The notes beneath the pieces are model-generated. The model had not been told where the DNA came from and did no database searches. It saw nothing but the letters and a program-made list of their open reading frames with translations. From positions 1 to 64,000 of the forward strand of contig JAHHIB010000017.1 of NCBI GenBank assembly GCA_019359075.1: 64,000 nt of DNA, given 5' to 3'. This document shows, in pieces, positions 27,227 through 35,212 of the stretch; within the stretch, counting starts at the first letter, position 1; each line of letters begins with the position of its first letter. The translations under genes and the position numbers were made by a program. This stretch comes from Kalymmatonema hyalinum WJT4-NPBG1 (GTDB lineage: Bacteria; Cyanobacteriota; Cyanobacteriia; Cyanobacteriales; Nostocaceae).

Positions 27227-28186
27227 ATGAAAGCTATGGTGATAACGGGCTTCGGAGGTTCAGAAGTTTTTGCTCAAACAGAGGTGGATAAACCGATACC
27301 AGGTAAAAACGAAGTTCTGGTCAAGGTTTATGCAACTTCAGTTAATCCTGCTGACTGTGGAGTGCGTCAAGGACTTTTTGGATCAAGAATAAAACTACCT
27401 GCAATCCTCGGCTACGACGTTTCAGGAGTCGTTGAGGCAATTGGAGAAAACGTCAAAGATTTTCAGGTGGGTGATGAAGTCTATTACGCCATAGGGCTCA
27501 TGGATGGTCAGGGTGCAAATGCGGAATATAATGTAGCAAATGAGTCTATTGTTGCTAAAAAACCCGCAAACTTATCGCATACAGAAGCGGCGAGTGTGCC
27601 GGTAGCAGGCGGTACGGCGTGGGCGGCTTTGTTCGACAGAGCAAGTATTAAAGTAGGCGAAACTGTACTGATTCATGGTGGTGCCGGAGGCGTAGGTTCT
27701 TTCGCCATCCAAATTGCCAAAGCAGCAGGTGCTTATGTTTACACAACTTGCGGCAGTTATGATTTTGATTTGGTAAAGTCTATCGGTGCAGATAGAGTTA
27801 TTGACTACCGCAACGAAAACTTTATCGACATTATCATGAAAGAAACGGGCGGTGAAGGAGTTGATGTCGCTTTTTCTACCGTACCAGGCGAACTTTTAGC
27901 CCGAAGCCTGACAGTAACCAAAGTTGATGGTCGCGCTGTGACTGTCACAGGCGTACAAGGTGACCTCAGCCCTGCTACTTTCAAAAATATTACAGTTCAC
28001 TTTGTACACTTAGAAAATGCCCGCCCTAAACTCGAAACTTTGAAAAAGTTGATTGAACGGGGTCAAATCAAACCTGTGGTTGGAATGACGTTTCCACTCA
28101 ATCAGGTCGCCCAAGCTCATGAAAAACTTGAGGAAGGGGGCGTTGGTGTACACGGTAAGATTGTTGTACAAGTTGCTGGCTCGTAG
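27227..28186 (+). CDS. Zinc-free MDR oxidoreductase (quinone oxidoreductase-like)
   Basis: The 319 residues belong to the medium-chain dehydrogenase/reductase family. The GroES-like catalytic half runs through LPAILGYDVSGVVEAIGENV, and the Rossmann half has the NADPH motif GGAGGVGSFAIQIAKAAGA. The zinc ligands of alcohol dehydrogenases are absent, which fits the NADPH:quinone oxidoreductase group. It begins 16 bp after trpC and 48 bp precede trpA, so it is embedded in the trp run. No such gene is part of the usual trp pathway. It may reduce a quinoid or enone intermediate of scytonemin or handle redox stress; this is inference only. Confidence 0.88.
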   Translation: MKAMVITGFGGSEVFAQTEVDKPIPGKNEVLVKVYATSVNPADCGVRQGLFGSRIKLPAILGYDVSGVVEAIGENVKDFQVGDEVYYAIGLMDGQGANAEYNVANESIVAKKPANLSHTEAASVPVAGGTAWAALFDRASIKVGETVLIHGGAGGVGSFAIQIAKAAGAYVYTTCGSYDFDLVKSIGADRVIDYRNENFIDIIMKETGGEGVDVAFSTVPGELLARSLTVTKVDGRAVTVTGVQGDLSPATFKNITVHFVHLENARPKLETLKKLIERGQIKPVVGMTFPLNQVAQAHEKLEEGGVGVHGKIVVQVAGS

Positions 28187-28234
28187 TAAGGGCTTAAGCC
28201 CTGACGACAAATTCAATATTCATTAGTTAGGTGC

Positions 28235-29062
28235 ATGAATCCGATGACTTCCATTTCCCAACGTTTTCAATCTTTAAGAAGTAATAACCAGTGCGCTCTC
28301 ATTCCCTTTGTAACAGCCGGCGATCCTGATTTAGAAACCACAAGACAAGCTTTACGCATTTTAGACCGCAATGGTGCTGATTTTATTGAATTGGGTGTTC
28401 CCTACTCCGATCCACTTGCAGACGGTCCTGTGATTCAAGCAGCAGCAACTCGTGCCTTGCAAAAGGGAACTAAGTTAGAGCACGTGTTAGAGATAGTTGC
28501 ACAAGAAAGTCCAAACCTGCAAGCGCCGATCATTTTATTTACTTATTACAATCCAATTCTCAATCGCGGTGTTAAGTCGTTTTTGGCACAACTATCTGAC
28601 GTTGGGGTCAAGGGATTAGTTGTCCCAGACTTACCTTTAGAAGAAGCAGAAGATCTGATTAACACTGCTGCGGAATTTGGCATAGAAGTCATTTTACTTG
28701 TCGCTCCTACCAGTTCCAAAGAGCGGATTGAGGCGATCGCCAAGTTTTCTCAAGGATTTATCTATCTTGTCAGTGTCACTGGTGTGACAGGTGTTCGCTC
28801 CCAACTGCAAGAGCGTGTCAAGACTTTGCTCACCGAAATGCGCAGCATAACTGATAAACCAATTGGTCTTGGCTTTGGCATCTCTGGAACAGAACAGGCG
28901 CGTCAAGCAATGGATTGGGGCGCAGATGGCGTGATTGTTGGCAGTGCTTTTGTTCAAAGGTTAGCAAATGGTAGTCCCGCTGAAGGACTGCAAGCTATTG
29001 AACAACTTTCTCAAGAATTGAAAGCTGCGATCGCCCGCCCATCTCTCCAAACGGTGGGTTAA
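28235..29062 (+). CDS. trpA: TrpA, tryptophan synthase alpha chain
   Basis: The protein has 275 residues. The signature [15 protein letters not shown] is followed by the catalytic E and D in [20 protein letters not shown], then the phosphate loops TGVTGVRS and [10 protein letters not shown]. The start is the ATG at 28235; a second ATG at 28244 is also possible. It sits upstream of trpB, the reverse of the common trpB-trpA order. Confidence 0.95.
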   Translation: MNPMTSISQRFQSLRSNNQCALIPFVTAGDPDLETTRQALRILDRNGADFIELGVPYSDPLADGPVIQAAATRALQKGTKLEHVLEIVAQESPNLQAPIILFTYYNPILNRGVKSFLAQLSDVGVKGLVVPDLPLEEAEDLINTAAEFGIEVILLVAPTSSKERIEAIAKFSQGFIYLVSVTGVTGVRSQLQERVKTLLTEMRSITDKPIGLGFGISGTEQARQAMDWGADGVIVGSAFVQRLANGSPAEGLQAIEQLSQELKAAIARPSLQTVG

Positions 29063-29168
29063 ATACAGTTAACAGTTAACAGTCATCAGTCAAGAGTCAA
29101 GAGTCAAAAACAACTCAAGAATTGTTAAGACTCCTAAAAATTTACTAGAAGCAAAGAGGTTTTAATCG

Positions 29169-30407
29169 GTGGTCAGCATCTCAGATATCAATCAAATTGC
29201 ATCTTCTACTGCAAGACCAGACTCCCTTGGAAGATTTGGTAAGTTCGGCGGTAAGTATGTTCCTGAAACCTTAATGCCTGCATTAAGTGAGCTAGAAGCA
29301 GCATATGAGCAATACCGCAACGAGCCAAGCTTCCAAGCAGAGTTACAAAATTTACTGAAGGACTATGTTGGACGCTCCACTCCCTTATATTTTGCCGAGC
29401 GTCTCACGGCACACTACGCTAGACCTGATGGTACAGGACCGCAAATATATCTAAAGCGGGAAGATTTAAACCATACAGGTGCGCATAAAATCAATAATGC
29501 TTTGGGTCAGGTGTTACTGGCAAAGCGCATGGGCAAACAGCGGATTATCGCTGAAACCGGAGCTGGTCAACATGGGGTAGCAACTGCAACCGTGTGCGCT
29601 CGTTTTGGTTTGCAATGCGTGATTTACATGGGCATCCATGATATGCAACGCCAAGCCCTTAACGTGTTTCGGATGAAGCTGATGGGGGCAGAAGTTCGTC
29701 CAGTGGAAGCTGGTACTGGAACCCTCAAGGATGCAACTTCTGAAGCGATTCGGGACTGGGTGACAAACGTAGAAACAACTCACTACATCCTTGGTTCTGT
29801 TGCAGGTCCTCATCCTTACCCAATGATCGTGCGCGACTTCCACGCTGTGATTGGTAAAGAAACTCGCGACCAATCTCAAGAGAAATGGGGAGGAATACCT
29901 GATATTCTCTTGGCTTGTGTGGGTGGTGGTTCCAATGCAATTGGACTGTTCCATGAGTTTGTGGATGAGTCATCTGTGCGCTTGATTGGAGTTGAGGCTG
30001 CAGGTGAAGGTGTTGACACCGAGAAGCACGCCGCAACCCTCACACTCGGACGAATCGGCGTGTTGCACGGCGCTATGAGTTATGTACTACAAGATGACGA
30101 TGGTCAGGTTGTCGAAGCACATTCAATTAGTGCTGGTTTGGACTACCCAGGCGTCGGTCCTGAGCATAGCTATCTCAAAGAACTTGGTCGCGCTGAGTAC
30201 TACAGTGTTACAGACACTGAAGCTTTGGAGGCATTGCAGCGTCTGTCTCAACTAGAAGGCATTATTCCAGCTTTGGAAACCGCTCATGCGATCGCCTATT
30301 TAGAAAAGCTGTGTCCTCAATTGGATGGTAGCCTCCGAATCGTCATAAACTGCTCTGGCAGAGGCGACAAGGATGTCCAAACTGTTGCTAAAGTCCTCAA
30401 TCCTTAG
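29169..30407 (+). CDS. trpB: TrpB, tryptophan synthase beta chain
   Basis: The 412 residues start at a GTG with an AGAGG-type ribosome site about 10 nt upstream. The PLP lysine lies in [15 protein letters not shown], the phosphate-binding glycines in [10 protein letters not shown], and the enzyme core in [16 protein letters not shown]. It condenses indole with serine. It is a classical TrpB1-type enzyme. Confidence 0.95.
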   Translation: MVSISDINQIASSTARPDSLGRFGKFGGKYVPETLMPALSELEAAYEQYRNEPSFQAELQNLLKDYVGRSTPLYFAERLTAHYARPDGTGPQIYLKREDLNHTGAHKINNALGQVLLAKRMGKQRIIAETGAGQHGVATATVCARFGLQCVIYMGIHDMQRQALNVFRMKLMGAEVRPVEAGTGTLKDATSEAIRDWVTNVETTHYILGSVAGPHPYPMIVRDFHAVIGKETRDQSQEKWGGIPDILLACVGGGSNAIGLFHEFVDESSVRLIGVEAAGEGVDTEKHAATLTLGRIGVLHGAMSYVLQDDDGQVVEAHSISAGLDYPGVGPEHSYLKELGRAEYYSVTDTEALEALQRLSQLEGIIPALETAHAIAYLEKLCPQLDGSLRIVINCSGRGDKDVQTVAKVLNP

Positions 30408-30419
30408 TCCAAACTCAAA

Positions 30420-30560
30420 AGTCAAAAGTGAGCCAGTGCTGTGCAGGAGGGTTTCCCTCCGGAGCCACTGCGGTCTTGGGGTCTCCCCAAGTGGAGCAAG
30501 TGGCGTCAGGCGACTGGGGAACCCCGAAAGGGGTTAAAGAAACTACTCTTGACTTTTGAC
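30420..30560. repeat. GC-rich dispersed repeat between trpB and trpD
   Basis: The segment contains GCCAGTGCTGTGCAGG, GGAGGGTTTCCCTCC, and the palindromic GGTCTTGGGGTCTCCCCAAG. Similar GC-rich words (GAGCCAGT, GGTTCCCTCC, CCACTGGCTCC) recur near 49140-49210, 51220-51250 and 59710-59760. It is a Nostocales-type intergenic repeat and no gene is seen. Confidence 0.6.
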
Positions 30561-30611
30561 CGATGACTGGTGACTAATGGCTATTGACTACTATTATTAA
30601 CAGTTGAGAAA

Positions 30612-31721
30612 ATGACAGCTGTAACTCAAGCAAGTATTGACAACGCCGCCGAAACTCTTAAATCTTACGATTGGTCTCGATTACTCAAACAATTGTTAGA
30701 TAGGCGATCGCTCTCTGTTGCCGAAGCTGGGGATCTCATGCACGGTTGGCTGACAGACGCAATTCCTCCAGTCCTATCGGGAGCAATTTTGGCAGCAATT
30801 CAATCCAAAGGAGTGTCCACAGAAGAGTTGGTGGGCATGGCTGGTGTTTTACAATCCCAGTCCGCAGGAGGACACGCGGATGTATCTTCACAAGCAGCCT
30901 CTGCGTCTCCCTTAATTGACACTTGCGGCACAGGTGGAGATGGAGCATCCACATTTAATATTTCCACCGCTGTTGCCTTTGTTGCCGCAGCCGCAGGGGT
31001 AAAAGTTGCCAAACATGGCAATCGTTCAGCGTCTAGCAAGACTGGTTCCGCTGATGTATTAGAAGCTTTGGGTATTAATCTAAGCGCCAATCCTGAAAAA
31101 GTTCAAACTGCAGTTGATCAAGTCGGTATCACCTTTTTGTTTGCTCCAGGGTGGCATCCAGCACTCAAAGCGGTTGCCGATTTACGCAAAACTTTGAAAG
31201 TACGTACCGTTTTCAACCTGCTGGGTCCTTTGGTGAATCCCATGCGACCAACAGGGCAAATTATTGGTGTGTCTGACCCATTATTAGTCGAAACAATTGC
31301 TAAAGCATTATCGCAACTGGGAACGCGTCGTGCAATCGTCGTCTACGGACGCGAAAGGTTAGACGAAGCTGGATTGGCAGATTTAAGTGACTTAGCTGTT
31401 GTCAAAGACCAACAAGTACACACAGCCGTACTCAATCCTCAGGAACTCGGTCTAACTCCTGCGCCAATTACGGCGTTGGAGGGTGGAGAAGTTCAACAAA
31501 ACGCTGAAATTTTGAAAGCAGTTCTACAAGGTAAAGGTACGCAGGCGCAGCAAGATGTCGTTGCTTTGAATGCAGCACTAGCGCTTCATGTTGGTGAAGT
31601 GCTTGATGGCACCAACACTGTAGAAGAGGCTTATGTAAAAGGTATTGGCATTGCCAAGGAAGTTCTGCAAAGTGGAGAAGCTTGGAAAAAGCTCGAACAA
31701 CTCGCTGAATTTCTCCGGTAA
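30612..31721 (+). CDS. trpD: TrpD, anthranilate phosphoribosyltransferase
   Basis: The 369 residues contain the PRPP/anthranilate site [17 protein letters not shown], then [21 protein letters not shown] and [17 protein letters not shown]. It converts anthranilate to phosphoribosylanthranilate. With trpE, C, A, B and D present, only trpF (phosphoribosylanthranilate isomerase) is missing from the locus and must be supplied elsewhere. Confidence 0.95.
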   Translation: MTAVTQASIDNAAETLKSYDWSRLLKQLLDRRSLSVAEAGDLMHGWLTDAIPPVLSGAILAAIQSKGVSTEELVGMAGVLQSQSAGGHADVSSQAASASPLIDTCGTGGDGASTFNISTAVAFVAAAAGVKVAKHGNRSASSKTGSADVLEALGINLSANPEKVQTAVDQVGITFLFAPGWHPALKAVADLRKTLKVRTVFNLLGPLVNPMRPTGQIIGVSDPLLVETIAKALSQLGTRRAIVVYGRERLDEAGLADLSDLAVVKDQQVHTAVLNPQELGLTPAPITALEGGEVQQNAEILKAVLQGKGTQAQQDVVALNAALALHVGEVLDGTNTVEEAYVKGIGIAKEVLQSGEAWKKLEQLAEFLR

Positions 31722-31800
31722 TGAGTCAAATTAGTCATTAGTTTCTTGCTAATAACTAATGACTAATAACTAATCACTAATAATTAATGACTCGGCGGCG
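31722..31800. repeat. ACTAATGACTAATA short tandem repeats
   Basis: Degenerate copies of TAATGACTAATAACTAATCA fill the trpD-aroG spacer. They match the STRR-type repeats common in Nostocales. No gene is seen. Confidence 0.6.
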
Positions 31801-31843
31801 TAGCGGATTACTAGCTAACTAAATAACACAAAAGGTAAAAGGC

Positions 31844-32917
31844 ATGATTATCATCGTCAAGAATGGCACACCAGCTGATGAAATTACTCGTATCAGCGAA
31901 GAAATGCGTGACACTTGGGGTGTCACTGTGGAAAAAAGTGTCGGACAGAACAAAATCGTTTTGGGCTTAATTGGTGACACTGCCACTTTAGACCCAATGC
32001 AGATACAGAATAACAGCCCTTGGATTGAGCAAGTGTTGCGAATTGAACGACCTTTCAAGCGGGTGAGTCGAGAATTCCGTCATGGCGAAGCCAGTGAGGT
32101 CGTTGTCTCCACACCAAACGGTCCTGTCCACTTTGGTGAGCAACATCCTGTGGTACTAGTTGCTGGACCTTGCTCCGTTGAAAATGAAGCCATGATTGTA
32201 GAAACAGCAAAGCGCGTTAAGGCAGCTGGAGCCAAGTTTCTGCGTGGCGGCGCTTACAAACCTCGCTCCTCGCCGTATGCGTTTCAAGGACATGGTGAGA
32301 GTGCTCTAGAGTTGTTAGCAGCAGCCCGTGAAGCCACCGGTTTGGGTATCATCACAGAGCTTATGGATGCTGCTGATTTACCAGCACTGTATAGGGTTGC
32401 TGACGTGATCCAGATAGGAGCTAGGAATATGCAAAACTTCTCCTTGCTCAAAAAAGTAGGCGCTCAAGATAAGCCTGTGCTGATCAAACGTGGGATGGCT
32501 GCCACGATTGATGAATGGCTCATGGCAGCAGAATATATTTTGGCAGCAGGAAACCCAAATGTGATTCTTTGCGAGCGGGGTATTAGAACTTTTGATTCCA
32601 AATATGTTCGCAACACTCTGGATTTATCTGTCATTCCTGTGTTGAGACAACTCACACATTTACCCATCATGATTGACCCCAGTCATGGTACAGGAAAATC
32701 TGAGTACGTTACACCAATGGCACTGGCGTCTATCGCAGCAGGTGCAGATTCATTAATGATTGAAGTCCACCCCAATCCTGCCAAAGCTCTATCTGATGGA
32801 CCGCAGTCTCTGACTCCTGAAAAGTTTGACCGTTTGGTTCAGGAAATGTCAGTTTTGGGCAAAGTCGTTGGTCGCTGGTCTGAGCCAGAGAAGCGTAGTT
32901 TAGTCGCTTCTGTTTAG
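31844..32917 (+). CDS. aroG: DAHP synthase (AroG), first enzyme of the shikimate pathway
   Basis: The 357-residue enzyme is of the type I-beta DAHP synthase group with an N-terminal ferredoxin-like/ACT-like regulatory domain (residues ~1-75, MIIIVKNGTPADEITRISEE). The catalytic barrel includes VAGPCSVENE, LRGGAYKPRSSPYAFQG, VLIKRGM, LCERGIRTF, IDPSHGTGK and DSLMIEVHPNP. It condenses PEP and erythrose 4-phosphate, pushing carbon into both ScyA substrates. It is the last gene before the strong terminator at 32975. Whether its regulatory domain still binds an aromatic amino acid is unknown. Confidence 0.94.
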   Translation: MIIIVKNGTPADEITRISEEMRDTWGVTVEKSVGQNKIVLGLIGDTATLDPMQIQNNSPWIEQVLRIERPFKRVSREFRHGEASEVVVSTPNGPVHFGEQHPVVLVAGPCSVENEAMIVETAKRVKAAGAKFLRGGAYKPRSSPYAFQGHGESALELLAAAREATGLGIITELMDAADLPALYRVADVIQIGARNMQNFSLLKKVGAQDKPVLIKRGMAATIDEWLMAAEYILAAGNPNVILCERGIRTFDSKYVRNTLDLSVIPVLRQLTHLPIMIDPSHGTGKSEYVTPMALASIAAGADSLMIEVHPNPAKALSDGPQSLTPEKFDRLVQEMSVLGKVVGRWSEPEKRSLVASV

Positions 32918-32974
32918 TTAGACACTTTGTGTTTTCGTGATCTCGGCTAGGAAATTTATTTGTTGATAAATGAT

Positions 32975-33025
32975 AATAATGGTGCAAGATTTAAGATTGC
33001 TTAAACCTAGCACCATTATTTTTAA
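32975..33025 (+). terminator. Strong intrinsic terminator at the end of the trp/aroG run
   Basis: AATAATGGTGC (32975-32985) pairs perfectly with GCACCATTATT (33010-33020). An inner TTTAAG/CTTAAA stem fills the loop and a T-run follows. Confidence 0.8.
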
Positions 33026-33428
33026 ATGTAGGATAGATACTGATATTAATGCCTTAACGAATTTTTACAAGCTTTGATATGCGCTGTTTTTCTTGGATTG
33101 TATTTTTCTTATCAAAAAAAGATAAACATATCTAAAAATCGGACAGATACATCAAAAGAAACTGTATTGAGTTCCTCTTTGAAATTACTTAATATTTAAA
33201 TAGAAAGGTAGCGTTGTTTACAGTTTGATTTTGTTCTCCATAGATCATCTAGAAACAGGGTGAATAGTCTCTACCAGACAACGCATAGGGTTTCTTAGAC
33301 TAAGAAATCACCATTAATTTTGGCAATAACAATAAACCAGGAATTGTAAACTAACAGACTTATTTTTGTCTGTTCTCTCTTCATGTGTTTACGCAATTTT
33401 TACCCTAAAAATCTGAGGATTATTCCTA
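33026..33428. other. Upstream region of the glycine-rich gene cluster
   Basis: The region is AT-rich with no gene. ATCAAAAGA at 33151-33159 repeats the core of the sites found upstream of scyA, but a match this short could be chance. A GAGGAT ribosome site precedes the ATG at 33429. Confidence 0.4.
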
Positions 33429-34274
33429 ATGGCAACTGAAAACATTGATACTGGCAACCAATCTACTACTGGTACTGGTGGCGCGAATCTGCTGGAGGGA
33501 TCTCCCTGGGGTCGCTTGAGTGAAGTCACTTCTACTGAGACGGTATTACAAGGCTTTGGAAGTGCCACTGGTGGTGGTACCACTGGTGAGGCTCCTAGTG
33601 GCGCTGGTGGTGCTGGTAGCGGTAGTCCCTTTACTAACTTTGGCAACCCGAATGCCGAGGGCAGCCCGCTTACTGGTGGTATCAACCCTTGGGCTGCTAT
33701 TGGCACTAGTGGTGGCAGTGCTCCCTCTGGTGGCGGCAGCACCGGCGGATTTGGTGGCGCAGGCGGTTCTGATGGCGGCGCAGCAGGCGGATTTGGTGGC
33801 GGCAGCGCTCCCTCTGGTGGCGATACCTCTGGTGCTGGTAGCACCGACGCCTTCACTGGCGCTTCTTCAGGTGGCGATATCTCTGGCGGTGGCGGCTTCG
33901 GTGGCGGCGCTGGTGGCTTCGGTGGCGGCAGCCAAGGTGGCGGCAGCCAAGGTGGCATCGATTTTGGAAGCGCAAGCGGATCGTTGTCGTTTCAGAACAG
34001 AATTCTGATTGATCAATACATCGCCGCAGGTCCTACCGAAGAAAGTACAAATGTGTTGTCTTCGCAGATCACCAATAGTATTGTCAACCAGGTTTCCAAC
34101 CTAGGTAGCACATCATCCGTAAATGGTGGTGGAAGTGACCAGTTTGGTGGTGGCAGCACCGACGGATTTGATGTTAGCAGCATCAGCGGCGGATCTGGTG
34201 GTGGTGGCAACCCGTTTAGTGGTGGTGGCAACCAGTTTGGTGGTGGCGGCTTCGGTGGCGGATTTGGTGGGTAA
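33429..34274 (+). CDS. Glycine-rich repeat protein, first of three paralogues
   Basis: The product was not recognised. It has 281 residues and more than a third are glycine, in runs such as GGFGGGAGGFGGGSQGGGSQ. A less repetitive middle part (FQNRILIDQYIAAGPTEEST...NSIVNQVSNLG, about residues 180-225) resembles residues ~235-275 of the third paralogue. The C-terminus is GGGGFGGGFGG. There is no signal peptide or membrane segment; unconventional or type I secretion, or a cytoplasmic role, are both possible. The start MATEN is shared in style (MATS) with the next two genes. A hairpin follows at 34312-34341. Confidence 0.7.
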   Translation: MATENIDTGNQSTTGTGGANLLEGSPWGRLSEVTSTETVLQGFGSATGGGTTGEAPSGAGGAGSGSPFTNFGNPNAEGSPLTGGINPWAAIGTSGGSAPSGGGSTGGFGGAGGSDGGAAGGFGGGSAPSGGDTSGAGSTDAFTGASSGGDISGGGGFGGGAGGFGGGSQGGGSQGGIDFGSASGSLSFQNRILIDQYIAAGPTEESTNVLSSQITNSIVNQVSNLGSTSSVNGGGSDQFGGGSTDGFDVSSISGGSGGGGNPFSGGGNQFGGGGFGGGFGG

Positions 34275-34311
34275 CCCGTTTGCTTAGAGTTTCACCTTGA
34301 AATAAAAAATA

Positions 34312-34341
34312 TTGGGTTAACCGCTGCACTGGTCAACCCAA
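34312..34341 (+). terminator. Hairpin after glycine-rich gene 1, matched after gene 2
   Basis: TTGGGTT...AACCCAA stem, preceded by TTGAAATAAAAAAT. The same leader and stem follow the second gene at 35043-35076. There is no T-run on the 3' side. Confidence 0.5.
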
Positions 34342-34483
34342 CATAATTTCAAGAGCTACTAGCCATTAACTAAGCCTCCGCTCAGGAAACCAAAGAAGAA
34401 AGTTATATACCGATCTAGCTTGCTTCTTTTAGTTTCCTTAGTTCAACAACGTTTTTGTTCTAACGATAGGAGGATTTTTAGTT

Positions 34484-35020
34484 ATGGCAACTTCTAACAC
34501 TAACTCTGCTGCTAGTAGTGACAGTGTTTTTCCGCAGTTACCATCGAATGTCTTGGAGAGCATCCGGACAAACACCTCAACCTTTACTGACATTATCAAC
34601 CAATATAGAAGTGGCAACGCCGATGCAAGTAGCGATCAGCCTCTGGCACCTGTAGTTGATTTAGTGAATGCGGCTTATGGCAGCGACTCACCCTTCTTAA
34701 ATGGCAATGCCAGTGGCTCTAGTGGTAACGACACGGTTGCTGGTAGTGGCAGTGTGTCAAGTGGTAGCAGTCCAGTGACTGGTAGTAGCAGTGTGATTCC
34801 GGGAGCAACGCCTTCTGAAGTTTTGAAGTTAGTAGAAGCTGATATCTCAAGCTTTTACAACATTGCCAATCAGAATTCTGGTGTCGGCAGTCAGCTTCCC
34901 CAATCATCTTCTGATGTCTTACAACTGTTGGGGAGTGACATCATAACCTTCAGTAACGCTATCGACCAATTGCAATCTGGGAACAATGCGATCGCTAGTA
35001 CTAGCACTCCGATTGTTTAA
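34484..35020 (+). CDS. Ser/Asn-rich protein, second of three paralogues
   Basis: The product was not recognised. It has 178 residues with a strong GGAGGA ribosome site and start MATSNTNSAASSDSV. Three copies of a ~28-residue motif can be aligned: LPSNVLESIRTNTSTFTDII, TPSEVLKLVEADISSFYNIA and SSSDVLQLLGSDIITFSNAI, each ending in Gly/Asn-rich sequence. The third paralogue carries further copies. A GSGSVSSGSSPV linker separates them. No signal peptide is seen. Confidence 0.68.
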   Translation: MATSNTNSAASSDSVFPQLPSNVLESIRTNTSTFTDIINQYRSGNADASSDQPLAPVVDLVNAAYGSDSPFLNGNASGSSGNDTVAGSGSVSSGSSPVTGSSSVIPGATPSEVLKLVEADISSFYNIANQNSGVGSQLPQSSSDVLQLLGSDIITFSNAIDQLQSGNNAIASTSTPIV

Positions 35021-35042
35021 CGTCCCAGTTTGAAATAAAAAA

Positions 35043-35076
35043 TGTTGGGTTGACCTTTTTACAGGGAAACCCAACA
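35043..35076 (+). terminator. Hairpin after glycine-rich gene 2, paralogous to the one after gene 1
   Basis: TGTTGGGTT pairs with AACCCAACA and is preceded by TTTGAAATAAAAAA. This copy of the gene-3' unit suggests the whole gene plus its 3' region was duplicated. Confidence 0.5.
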
Positions 35077-35212
35077 AAATTCCAACAGTGACTAGTCAAA
35101 AAACAGCCTGCACTTAAAAAACCAAAGAGCAAACCAATAAGGCAGGCTTTATGTCTTTAATTTCCCCCATTTTACGAGATTTCAGTCCTAAAAATTAGGA
35201 GGATTATTTTTA

